From: Thozetella sp. PMI_491
Lineage: Eukaryota; Ascomycota; Sordariomycetes; Chaetosphaeriales; Chaetosphaeriaceae
Assembly (NCBI GenBank): GCA_021432635.1
Contig: MU270028.1
Coordinates: 854,420 to 918,419 of the forward strand
Reading direction: 5' to 3'
DNA length: 64,000 bases
In this document: positions 1-10,634 of the stretch, piece by piece
Numbering within the stretch: position 1 is the stretch's first letter
Layout: each line of letters opens with the position of its first letter
Translations under genes and position numbers: made by a program
Notes under the pieces: model-generated
The model's input: the letters and a program-made list of their open reading frames with translations, nothing else
What the model was told of the DNA's origin: nothing
The model's database searches: none

Positions 1-514
1 TTAGCTATTGTTCAGAGGCTCGATCACCTCGTCCTGACCTGCGCCAATGTGTCCCTGACGACTCAGTGGTACCAAAAATATCTTGGAATGAAGGCCGAGA
101 CTTTCACATCGCCATCAGATCCAAGTACTCAGCGAACAGCATTGAAGTTCGGTTCCCAGAAGATCAACTTACACCAGCAAGGAAAGGAATTTGAGCCCAA
201 GGCGCAGACCGCCCGCCCAGGGACAGCGGATCTTTGCTTCTTGCTTCAGAATACTGCAGACCTCGAAGAGGTCATTGAAGAGTTCAAGGAGAATGCTGTG
301 GAGGTGTTAGAAGAAGGAAAGGTCGTACAGAGGACTGGGGCCAACGGCACCATTCGAAGCATCTACGTCAGAGATCCAGATGGAAACCTGATCGAGTAAG
401 AATACCCCTGTCGTCAATCTATCTCCACGTCCTATATTTGACACGACCGGGAACCTGTGAAAATCAGAATAACTAACAACGGGCAGGTTGTCTCAGTATT
501 TGGAGAACAATTGA
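1..514 (+). CDS. VOC (glyoxalase/bleomycin-resistance/dioxygenase fold) protein, 5' partial
   Basis: The reading frame is open from the first base and starts inside the gene with RLDHLVLTCANV, the usual first beta strand and metal-ligand His of a VOC domain. It continues through TTQWYQKYLGM and ends near YVRDPDGNLIE, the classic C-terminal VOC motif in which the final Glu is a metal ligand. The apparent stop at 397-399 overlaps a GTAAG donor. An intron at 396-486 (branch-like ACTAAC, acceptor GGGCAG) restores the Glu codon and adds LSQYLENN before a stop at 512-514. The visible part is about 140 residues, so only the extreme N-terminus is missing. Family members are small metal-dependent enzymes (glyoxalase, fosfomycin resistance, ring cleavage); the substrate cannot be read from the sequence. 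Confidence 0.8.
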
Positions 515-1781
515 CCGAGAAAAAGCTTCTCGGCCCACATCTACACCTGTATTGAAGCACTGCTAATAAAAGAGCCCAACTTTGGAACCCAGAAATAAAA
601 GCAAGTAATTAACCTATTGTTCTAACCTCAATCGCTCCCTCCTTTCAGGTTATCGTCTTCAGATTACAATGCTGGCAAGTCTCGCGGAGGAGCCGAGATG
701 AGGAAGACGACCCAAGCCGTGATAGGAATGATTGAAGCAAACACGGCAAAATAGCATATCAGAAAAGCCATAGGCGCAGGATAGCAAACAATCCTAGCGT
801 ATAGCGGAGAAGAATGCCTTGAGAGCAAGGGGAAATACACTAGTCAGAACGCTGTCATGTAAGTCCGATGGCAGAGAGGAGAAATGGATAGGACTAGAGG
901 TGCTGTCACCATAGAGCGTCATCAGCTCTGGCACACCTCATATAATTTGTTTCTGTCGCTTCGTCACTAATTAGATGGGTGAAAGGGCTTGGCGCCGTCT
1001 TTTCTGTGACACTATCTCGCGAGAACCATTCTGAGTTACAGCAGCAGCCTTGACAGGAAGAAATCCGGCTCTCCGCTTTTTTTTTTTCATTTGGGCGTGG
1101 GGGACTCCACTTCTCGTGGCTAGTTGGTTAGTGTTGGAGTAAGTTGGGGTCTCCAACATAACTATCCCGCCAGCAAGCATCTCGGCCCTGGTAGTTGGAG
1201 ACTCCAAATCTTAGCATTTTCCCACCGTAGCATGGAGTAGAATTGGTGGGGCTTGAAGGACTTCGACTCTAAAGTCTAATAATCTACCGTCGTTGGAGTC
1301 TCCAACTGCCTCAAACAAGGTGGCCCTGTTTCACGCAAACCAAGCACATGCTCTAGAATCTAGTACACACTCTCCGTAGAATTAGCAGGTTATTTAGAGG
1401 TTCGTCGGCCTTGTTAAGCGTCCTTCATATCAACTCGAACCTGGTTATGGTGGAGTCTTCGTCCGCCTCCACCCGAGCAAGGATTGAAAGGGGAAAGCTC
1501 AGAGAGCAAGTGCTGCGCCCAGTGGTCGCCATCCTCCCCTTGAAGTGGCTCTGGGATCTGATAGAATTATCGCATTGATGGTGAAATTATGAGGTCTCTA
1601 CCATGCCACATCCACAAGCCCCTACCTTGGGCAGTAGTTGGTAGATCAATAATGTATGTATTAGAAAGGAGCAGTTCTGTCTTAAGAAGGGAGACTCTCT
1701 TCAATCCAGATGCTATGCTGTTCCGTAATGTCTCAAGGCTTATTCGCATAACCGAAGGAATCACTTAGTTTAGGTGCGACC
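515..1781. other. Gene-poor stretch with three near-identical palindromes
   Basis: I see no convincing gene. The stretch is AT-rich with short stop-interrupted frames. The only structure is a set of 15-bp palindromic elements between 1143 and 1306, listed separately. Confidence 0.5.
1143..1306. repeat. Three copies of a 15-bp palindrome (GTTGGAGWCTCCAAC)
   Basis: Near-identical palindromes lie at 1143-1157 (GTTGGGGTCTCCAAC), 1194-1208 (GTTGGAGACTCCAAA) and 1292-1306 (GTTGGAGTCTCCAAC). A half-site GTTGGAGT at 1133-1140 and a looser GGACTCCAC at 1102-1110 sit in the same stretch. Three copies within 165 bp is not expected by chance. They could be binding sites for a dimeric factor or remnants of a repeat. 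No gene start is close enough to assign a target. Confidence 0.6.
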
Positions 1782-2033
1782 ATGTCTCTCCCCGAGAGGT
1801 TCACTTACACGACCTACGATGATGCAACGGAGTTACCACCTCCGGATCCCAACGGCACACGGTTCCCCTTGTCTCCAAGGCCACTCAATGCGAATACACC
1901 GAAAGATGATATCTTGCAGGGTATCCGAGAACTAGCAAGTTCTGGCAGATTGGAGGGTAAAAAGGTACAGGGGTGGCTACATCAAGTTTTATCCGAGTAT
2001 ATAATGTATTTCAGTGCTGTTGTCGTAGGTTAG
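1782..2033 (+). CDS. Small hypothetical protein, doubtful
   Basis: An ATG-initiated frame of 83 codons encodes a hydrophilic, Pro-rich N-terminal half (residues about 17-36) and a short charged middle (DDILQGIRELASSGRLEGKK). The last 15 residues turn hydrophobic and may be read-through into an intron or non-coding DNA. I recognise no family. The first 65 residues have protein-like composition, so this may be the first exon of a longer or decayed gene. I see no clear continuation downstream. Confidence 0.22.
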   Translation: MSLPERFTYTTYDDATELPPPDPNGTRFPLSPRPLNANTPKDDILQGIRELASSGRLEGKKVQGWLHQVLSEYIMYFSAVVVG

Positions 2034-3179
2034 AGTGACTAGGAAAAGTCACTCCTCGCTCGGAATCACCTTCGGCTCGGTATGGAAGATGAGCTGTAGC
2101 TGCAACTAGTTGCTTAAGACTCAAGTGACTTTCATTTTGTTTCTTCTCCCTCATTCTTCCACATATCTTATACGCCAGCTCTCGCTTCCCACTAATGTGC
2201 TCTTGGACTCATCCTGTGATATCTCCTGTGTTTGCTATTGGTTCTTACACAATAGTGGCTTTTTCTCTGCACATTGCTCACACCATCTTTTCAGCTTTCG
2301 CAAGGCTAACCATTTGTAGGTTGAATGTGTTCTCTGGTTTAATCTGTTTCTGGCTAGGCTGTTTAGAATAAATGCGATTGAAGTAGGCCAGCTGAAGCTG
2401 CAGCCCTATATTGGTACTTTGCGACTATCCGCTGTCTCTTCATAACTGTAGGGGTACCAGCCGTGAAAATAGAGCCGAAGCAAGCAGTACACTGCGACAC
2501 CCCCTCTAGGTCTATGATGCGATATTATGAATCTACGAAAATTGATATACGGGAGGCCAAAACCGGGTCCCCATTTGATAATGCTTCCAGGAGTTGCTGA
2601 CCGCGGCATGTTTGTTAGCTTGGTACTAGAGAGAGGCCAGCCAAACCTGAAGGTTTGAAGCTAGGAAATCGCCCTGTAGGCTCGTTATTGGCCCCTCTGG
2701 TCACTGCTGGACTATTGGGGCGTTTTCATCCCATGCTAACCACACAAACAGGGGTTGTATTGTATGACTCCTACTTGCAATGGTGTAATGATAAGGTCTC
2801 ACTTAACCATCACAGGCCATGCTATTCTCTTCCATAATAGGTGTTGCGTATATTAGAAGAGTGAACAGTTAGTCATGCTTCGGTGACGTGTCAGCTCCTT
2901 TTCCGCCGAGGCGGCGCCACTCTTCCACACTCACAGTATCCTAGGGGCATTATTGGTGTATTTATAACGTGGCTTAAAGGCATTTCAGGTGAGGCACACT
3001 CGGATTCGACATTTGTAGTCCATTCAGACCTAACTACCTACCTATAGCATTATAGAACTTAAATGTGGGGACTGGACAGCAACCTACCCTATCCACCAAA
3101 ATTGTTTGGTCCTGGCTACTGCTTCCACTATAATCAACTCCTACCTATATTGCGCAGCTTAATTGAGGAACGACTACAC
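2034..3179. other. Intergenic, upstream of the membrane protein gene
   Basis: No supported gene. Several short open frames on both strands lack family motifs or codon regularity. A frame continuous with the downstream gene is open from 3063, which gives that gene an alternative upstream start. Confidence 0.4.
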
Positions 3180-5121
3180 ATGGGAGAACTGAAAGCTACG
3201 GTTTTGATCGGCCTGGTCGCGTCTGCATCTGCCGTTTTCTTCGATCCAGACCAACTAAGCCTTGTGATCAAGGCAGCATTTAACCATAGCCAGGCGACAA
3301 ATACGACGGGGCCGAGCTTAGTTGACAAATATGGAGTCGCAACTCTGAACCTCCAAGACGCGTGGGGCGTTACGGAATCAACATGCTATGAGTATTCAAG
3401 TGGACCTAATAATGGTTGGACCTTTATTTCGTGGGACGATTTTGTTGGCCAGTTTACAACGTGGTTTCTCCCATGGATTACTTTAATCGCGCAGCTTCCG
3501 TTTGAGACACGCAGCCGAACTACAAATCTCATGTCCCTCTGCCTTGGTCTGGGAAGCCCAATACTTGCAGCCTACTCTCTCTCCCTAGCTGTTCTGAGCA
3601 CGCGGCGGATCAACGAAGACTTCGGCAAGGAGTACGAGGCATGGCATGAAAGCTGCCCTCACAAGGCGATCGTCCGAGACGCCAAGGTGATCCTGATCGA
3701 GAGTCAACATTGCCCCTTTCGTGTCAGGAAAGGACCAAATCATGACTTTGCCCAGATGATAGTGCAGCCGGAGAACTCGACTTTCTGGGCCCAGTTGCGC
3801 AGCCAGATCCTCGTCACCAAAAGACCGCCCACTTTGTCGCTATACTTTCAACTTGGTGGAGCACTAGCAGCCTTCATTCTCTCCATCGTTCAGTTTTTCA
3901 CTACCAAAGCAGATGATAACGCCATTGTGGTTGGGCTCGCCATCAGTACCCTCTGGTGCTGGATGATCCCTGTCATATGGGGCTGGGTCTCTGTTGGAAG
4001 CCAAACCTCTGCTTACTCGATTGGCGACGCCATCCGAGCTGTACCCGTTCCCTGCGTTGTCGACGCTGAAAAGTCTCCAGTTACGCGCTGCGAAGCACTC
4101 ACAGCTCGACCTGACGATTTCCGCGAGCCGCAAGTTGACTCATTTGCAGGCTTTACAATTGCCGGATGGGATAGCGAGCCGGGTCCAATGTTCGCTTATG
4201 CCCGAGTGTGGACGCACCTAGTCGCCGCCCACCATATCAAAGAGGCGCTAGCAGTCCTTCGCAATAAGCAAGCCGAGCGGTTGCCTGTTGAAACTACCTC
4301 GAGCTGGAACTATGGAGAGTGGAGGGCTAACCTGAAAGGCTCGCCTGAGATGATGGCAAAATACCTTTTTGGGGATACTCCGGGCTCCGAGTTCTCGGTC
4401 CACTCTGACAATCCGCCTGGCATCTGGAGAGACTTTGTCTCTGCCACGCTCATAGCCTTTCTCATACAGTGGGGTACAACCGGCCCTTCTGTGCTGATGC
4501 TCTACGAGTAGGTTTGGTTTCCACCGCAACAGTCGAGCAATCTTGTTGACTGTTTCAAGGACGCCACCAATAGGTCTCGGATGCGAGTCGGGGTCATATT
4601 TGCTCTATGGCGGCACTGCAACTCTTGTATGGATTCTCTTGTCTCTTTCGGCATGGCTCACTCATCTCTGGGCTGTCCGGAGAGAAAATGGGTCGGCGAC
4701 TCCATCCAAGCTTTTCTCTCTTGGTTCATTTGCTATCTTCACTCGCCTTCTTGGTAATACTTTGGCCGTCCTAAACGCCGCATGGTTGATCATCCTTTCG
4801 TTCTTCCAGTTCACCAATATGTACAACAACTGCTGGTGTGGTTCTTCTGCCTTTCAATGGGGATATGATTTTTGGGTATTATTATTCCCAACGGACGCTG
4901 AAGTGTTTTCCATTGGGAAGAATTACTGGATTGCCGGGACCTTTGTGGGAGTCTTTTGCTGTTCTGTTGCAGGCGCATTCTTCGTCATGGCCAAGGGCAA
5001 CGAACTTTTCCGAGATGGTGATGTTACACGTTTACCGGTCCCCAGCATTGATCCAGAGCTGGGAGAAGCTCCACGAAATACTAGTTCGGATATAATCAAA
5101 GGAGGTGCAGGCACCCACTAG
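3180..5121 (+). CDS. Fungal multi-pass membrane protein of unknown function
   Basis: Two exons, 3180-4507 and 4560-5121, give 629 residues. The 52-bp intron (GTAGGT donor, TTCAAG acceptor) joins MLYE to TPPIGLGCESGSYLLYGG in frame; without it the gene would look split by a stop. The ATG at 3180 starts a hydrophobic leader (MGELKATVLIGLVASASAVFF); an in-frame ATG at 3063 would add 39 residues. About seven or eight membrane segments are visible: near residues 105-125, 132-155, 230-250, 260-285, 420-445, and three in the second exon. A luminal N-terminal region carries NHS and NTT glycosylation sites. This resembles a widespread but uncharacterised family of fungal integral membrane proteins. 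No catalytic motif is seen. Confidence 0.75.
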
Positions 5122-5371
5122 CTATTTCCTGAAAATTATAAGGGCGGGGTGATGGGCCATGTAGAGCAAGGTTGTACTGCCACACATCCGCCTGTTGAGT
5201 TACTCGATACAAATAAAATGCGTCGAGGGGCTTAAAGAATATCTAGCCTAACAATCAGAGCAATAAGATGTCACTTTAGAATCGTCATGATGTTTTTACA
5301 TAATATAAGGCAAGTGTAGAATCTAAATGGTGCTATGGCTGCTAAGCATCTAATAAGCCACCTTTGTAGCT

Positions 5372-7464
5372 TTACTGGACAGACAAGCCCCAATCCTCTT
5401 TAATCATATCTGCTGCCTTCTCAGCGATAGCGTATACCGAACTAGCGATGTTGCCTCTGATCTGCAGCGGCATGATGCTAGCGTCTACCACTCGAAGGCC
5501 CTGAACGCCATACACGCGGAGGCGATCGTCCACTACTCCGCCCTGGCTGCGAGGCAGCATCGAGCAGGTCCCAATTGGATGCCACGACGAGATGGTCGCA
5601 CTTCTGGCCAACTGCTCTGCGGCGATTCTGTCCATTCTCTTGTCAATCTCAAATGAAGGTTGCAGCTTTTTCCCATCTCCATCTTCCCTGTCCTTGACCA
5701 AATCGGCCATGGGTTTCGTCTCGAATACTTTTTGGAGGAAGAGTAGACCGTCGACAGTCATATCGAAGTCCACAGGACTGGCAAGGTATTTTGGGTCGAT
5801 GGCCGGAGGTGCATTTGAACCCGAGGATACGATGTGCGATGATCCCCTAGACACAGGATGTGTGACTGTGACCACAGCGCCGATGTAGTTTCCCGGATCG
5901 CTGTGAGAGAAGAGTTTGTGGAGATTCTCCCCCTGATAGGGATCGAACCCAGTAGGAGCGAAGTTAAATTGCAAATCTGCCTCTGTTGGAGAAGCTATGA
6001 CTTCCTTCAGTACTTGAGCCTGCAGGGCGTTGGGATTCGGACCATCAGATAATAAATCTGTGAGAGACGTAGGCTTAGATGAAGCACCCATTATAGACGA
6101 GTGCGTCACAAAACTAGTACCGCTAACGCCGGTGGCAAGGGGGCCTCCTTTGCCCGCTGCCCACTCTCCCAATGCCCAATCTAGGACGCCAGGTTGTTTT
6201 ATAGTCTCGGCTGTCAACAGTCCCTCTCGGGCTTCGTAGTTGACACTGACAAGAGTATGATCCTATTTATGTCAGCTTACTAAGGCTAAGGCGGCATTTC
6301 CCTTCCTCCATAGTCGTTCCCGTCCGGTCGAGGGACGCGAACATACCTGCAAGTTCTCTCCGACCGACGGATTATCCACGACGAGAGGGAGTCCTAATTT
6401 CTGAAGAAGGCTGGCAGAACCAATTCCAGATAGTTCCAATAGTTTGGGGCTGGCAAATGTCCCTGCCGAGAGAATCACCTCCTTGGTCGGTCGGACGGTA
6501 TAACTTTTGCCACCGGCTTCAAAGACCACTCCTGTCGCCACTATCGGTGTGCCACCAACAATTAGATGCTGAACATGAGCACCAGTCAGAACTGTGAGAT
6601 TAGTGCGATCCTTGAAAGGCTCATAATATGCACTGGTTGCATAACTCCTCTTGTGACTTTCGTCCATGAACCTCAGAACGCTATAGCCACCGAGGGTGTC
6701 TCCTTTTCGAGGATCCTCCCCAGCCGGCAATCCAAGACCGAGATTTATCAGAGTCGGCCGCCATGCCTCATCGATTATGGTCGTCGCATGTGGCATCGTC
6801 AATTTCACAGGTCCGACTTGGCCGTATAAAGCTGGATCAAAAGCTTCGGCTCCCATGCGTTGCAGGCGCTCCACTTCTGCTAGTTCTATGTCCCCTGATG
6901 GCGGTAATCTGAGGTTTTCCGATTTGCGATAGTAGGGCATCAGCTTCTCCCAAGTCCATTCAGGGTTACCGAGGCGACTCCAGTTGTCGATGTCAGCCTT
7001 GCTAGGATGTGTCGCCATCATAAAGTTGATTGCCGAAGAGCCTCCAAGGAGCTTTCCCCGTGGTTGTGCGATTGTGCGATTTTCGAGGGCAGTTTGAGGA
7101 ACTGTCTTCAGGCACCAGTCGTAATCAGGGCTATTAAAAATGATTGTATTAGATTGCGTACTAGAAAAGCCGCGAGCCGATGTGAAAGGAAATGCTTACT
7201 CTTCGTAGAGCTGGCTCATGAGCGCAGGGGTATCAACTTTTGGATCCTATATTAATGTTAATGCCAAGGATCATCCAGGCTCAAGTGAAGTTTCGATATA
7301 TATACATTTAATCGATTTTCTCCTGCTTCGAGTACCAAAACTGATACTTGAGGTATCTCTGTCAAGCGGGCCGCAAGAACAAGGCCCGCGGTACCCCCTC
7401 CAACAATGATGAAGGAGTAGGACTGACGTGCCAGATCCTCGAAAGACACAGCGGAGGACCCCAT
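5372..7464 (-). CDS. GMC-family FAD oxidoreductase (choline dehydrogenase / aryl-alcohol oxidase-like)
   Basis: Four exons (7464-7306, 7246-7200, 7130-6347, 6262-5372) encode 626 residues, normal for the family. The Rossmann FAD motif VGGGTAG is near residue 21, followed by LEAGEN. GMC signature 1 ([11 protein letters not shown]) spans the exon 2/3 region. Signature 2 ([19 protein letters not shown]) is mid-protein. The C-terminal domain has WHPIGTCSM with the catalytic His and [20 protein letters not shown], where the second active-site residue is Asn. The enzyme oxidises an alcohol with FAD and passes electrons to O2 or an acceptor; the substrate is unknown. There is no clear signal peptide, so it is probably intracellular. 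It lies downstream of the methyltransferase gene on the same strand. Confidence 0.93.
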
Positions 7465-8270
7465 TCTGCGGTTCAGAATTGCAGAGAGAATGTGTTATTA
7501 GGACTGATGTCCTCGAGTGTGATGGTGAAAGAGTGAAAGATAAGGGAGGGGTTGTCGATCCTTAACGCTAGAAATTATGGTATACCCTCTCACGATTTAT
7601 AAAAAATGCAAACAAATGCAACTGGCTCTTATGTGGGGCAGGGAGTACTTTTTATTCAGAATAGTGATCAAGATCCATGTTTTGTCCGAGGAACGAACCC
7701 AAGAAGGGAATACGAGGGAGGGTGGCGTATGACGGTTCAATCACGCCTAAACGCCGTCGCCACCGACGCCTGTGTTTTTATGCTCCAGAGATCACCATCT
7801 ATTGGTCTAGTCGATACGAGTAGACAGAAGGCCAAGGTAATATATCCAAAAAAGGAATTCCGTAAGCTGAGAGATCTATGATGTCGCACTTCCGTACATG
7901 TTTTAGAAGCTCACTATAGTAAGATCATTTGCATTAATCTCGACAAGGAGGTGTCAAGGAATATGGCAAGAGAAAAGTTACTTGATAGGAGGTGCTCTGG
8001 ATAAATGTGCATTTCTATTGCAAGTTGGGCAGTTTCATTTTTCATGATAGATCTGACTGCTACTTGTGATTGCTAATTGCAATAATATTTTTTGTGCGGT
8101 ATATGGCTGTAGCGAAGGACTGGGTGGAAATACTGATCTATCCTGGCAGGAACCATGTATTGAGCGTGACACACCCGCAGCCTTTGAACGAATGCCCACC
8201 AGCGCCTCCAGAAGCAGTTGTCTGAGCGATCCATTGCTATTCTGTAGCCCTTCAAGTTCAAGCAGTAAAA
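7465..8270. other. Intergenic, promoter side of the GMC gene
   Basis: This 0.8 kb lies between the methyltransferase stop and the GMC start, both on the minus strand. It should hold the methyltransferase terminator and the GMC promoter. A short plus-strand frame at 7606-7881 has no recognisable features and I do not call it a gene. Confidence 0.4.
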
Positions 8271-10007
8271 TTACTCCGGCTTCTTAGCGTATACAGACCA
8301 GCTACCAAATAATTAGCTTCACCCCGACCGGGCTTGAGCTGCGCTACGCGCTTGATGGATCGACTTACACTGGCCAATACGCATGGACTTTCATGCTTTT
8401 GAACTCCTTCCGAACGTCGGTTAGTAACACCTCCAGCTCTTCCGGGGACCAACCAAGGCCACCCGCGCCCACTGGTCGCGTGAACACGGCTAAGCTCAAC
8501 GCCCCCAGTCCAGCCATGGCATTTTCATACATCCACATGCCTTGTAGGCATAGTTAGTGACGTTGATGAGCCTCGTCTGTTGCATATGCGAAGTACTAAC
8601 CCAGCTCTTTGTGCCTGCGATCTTTAGGCCAAATATTTGATGGCCACTTGCGCTTAATGACTGTGACATTGACGAATCCAGCCTCCTCAAGCTGTTCTTT
8701 GTATTTCAGCGCACTGTCGATCGGACGACCGTTCGAGCTAAAGCCATCTACGATTGACTTTGACCACTTGTAGATGGCAGAGTTCTCCGTCAGTGTATCA
8801 TCGTCAGATGTGGCAGGATAGATGATATCTATGAGCTCGAGAGTACCGCCTGGGTTGAGAGAGCTTTTGTGGGCATGTTAGCATAGCTGGCATCCTCCTC
8901 AGGTAAAATTGGAGCTAGAGATATGTCGTACGCAAGACTCTGCTGGAAGAACTTAGGCCAGTCAAGAATTGAACCTGTCAAGAAGCGGGCAAAGATGTAG
9001 TCAAACTTGGATGAAAAAGTCCACGAATCTTCAAGGTCATCCACGAAGAAGGAAACATTGGGCGGCACCCTTGTCCACAGTAGAAGATTAGTAGGCCAAA
9101 TTGTCGACATTATTTTTCCCACAGCACTTACGCGTTTGGTTGGATAGGACTAAGGTCGACTCCGACAACCTACACGTTGGCCAACCATGAGCATGAGTCA
9201 GAGGCGTTATGCAGGCAGAGGTTCTCGGGTTCTTGTGACGTACTTCGCATTCAGGATGCTCATCCGCTACACAGATACAATTAGGAGGCAGGCCTCACCC
9301 AGGTACAGCACGATAGCGGTAGTTCTTACCAAAATCCATAGTCCAGATTCCTGTCCCGCAGCCTGCATCGAGGACTCGATGTAGCGGCCTGTCCAAAGGC
9401 GCGGCATGCAGCTTCCCGTCGAAAGTGAGCGTCAGCAAATGATGCTGGAGATCTACTGGGCAATTAGACGGTCTTGATGGTATACGAGCCGAGGTTCACG
9501 ACTAGGTAGGTAGGTATACCCAAGCGATCGTTCTCGATCTAAATCTGTCTTTAGCGCCGGGAGCTAATTTAGGGCACTGCGGGGCCGTGCGGATACTGAC
9601 CTGGTCATTCGGAAGAGAATATGCTGCATTTAACTTCCGTTAACCTGCCGTTATTCCGAGATCTATCGGAAGGCGGAACTCACAGCCGTCCTTGTAGGCA
9701 TGGTACGTCCTACCATTCTCTTGGCGGTAGGCCAAGACGCTCGATCGTAAGGAGTCGGTATCACTCGCTGTGTCCTTGAAACACCTAGTATGAGCATGGA
9801 AGTTATGTCATTTGATTTACTTCACGGCTCTTACCAGTCCAAGGGCAGAGTCGTTGTCGTTGAGGACCCCCGGTGCCGCCTGTAGATCGCAGGAATCATG
9901 AGCGGGGATGCGTGAGCGGGGTTGACATTCTGTTACTAGGAACGCCAACTCACCTCGTCTTCGGCGATTAGTACGTCTCCTTCTGGGTTGCGATCCTGTT
10001 CAGACAT
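8271..10007 (-). CDS. LaeA-like class I SAM-dependent methyltransferase
   Basis: Twelve exons and eleven introns give 340 residues; exons are 10007-9954, 9879-9835, 9774-9684, 9623-9601, 9538-9520, 9455-9330, 9266-9244, 9169-9132, 9069-8932, 8863-8601, 8540-8369 and 8301-8271. Two are microexons (19 and 23 nt). The spliced protein shows the family hallmarks in order: an acidic N-terminus, YRQENGRTYHAYKDG, NDRLVDLQHHLLTLTF, SAM motif I VLDAGCGTGIWTMDF, ADEHPE then VVGVDLSPIQP, VDDLEDSW, LNPGGTLELID and a C-terminal AYWPVWSVYAKKPE. Members of this fungal group range from the secondary-metabolism regulator LaeA to small-molecule methyltransferases. It is probably a LaeA-like paralogue rather than LaeA itself. 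Its neighbour on the same strand is a GMC oxidoreductase, a common pairing in metabolite clusters. Confidence 0.88.
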
Positions 10008-10634
10008 TGCGTCAACGGATGAGAATGAAACTTTAGACTTGTAATAGAATGATGAAGGTATCAGGAGAGAACATAGCAGTGTATTGTAGTAAGAAGAGAA
10101 ACGCCAAGACTGAAATGCCGCTGATGGGGCAACTTCGGCCAGCTCATTCTCATGGGTCAACACGCGATGTCTGCCGGAAATGGTTAGCTCCGACAACGTC
10201 ACAGGGATTGAAGCAGCCAAGTTTTATAACGGAGAAAAGTTTGTGCCTTGCAGTCCCGAGTGCCGATTGTGGCCGGACCCGGGCCCGCTGGTTCTGGCAT
10301 CCTCGACCGGCCATCAGAATTACCCCCGAGCTCGGCGGCAACTGCCGACCGAAATTTACTATTCATACAGTCCGAATACCAAATCAACGCCGCATTTCAG
10401 GGCCACACAGGCACTACAGCATAGCCCGAAGAAGATCCTAGGAGTCAGGCCCTCATTCTAGGGGTTCTACGGCAGAATCAACCTCGGGCTTGTCACTACA
10501 TAGTACGCAAGTGGTCTTTTTAGTTTTAGTTGGCTGTGTCCGAATTTCGTGCTCAACTCATATTATCATTATTATAACAAGGAGCTACCTAAGCAACGAG
10601 GTAGTTTGGCCTATGCTATCAGACCAGTGCCTAC
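10008..10634. other. Intergenic between phosphatase 3' end and methyltransferase promoter
   Basis: No gene seen. It should contain the methyltransferase promoter and the phosphatase 3' region. Short plus-strand frames here run antisense to the promoter and lack motifs. Confidence 0.4.

Noticed and set aside
4508-4560. Apparent in-frame stop splitting the membrane protein gene, as if a pseudogene
   Set aside because: A 52-bp GT-AG intron (GTAGGT to TTCAAG) restores one continuous frame and joins LYE to TPPIGLGC.
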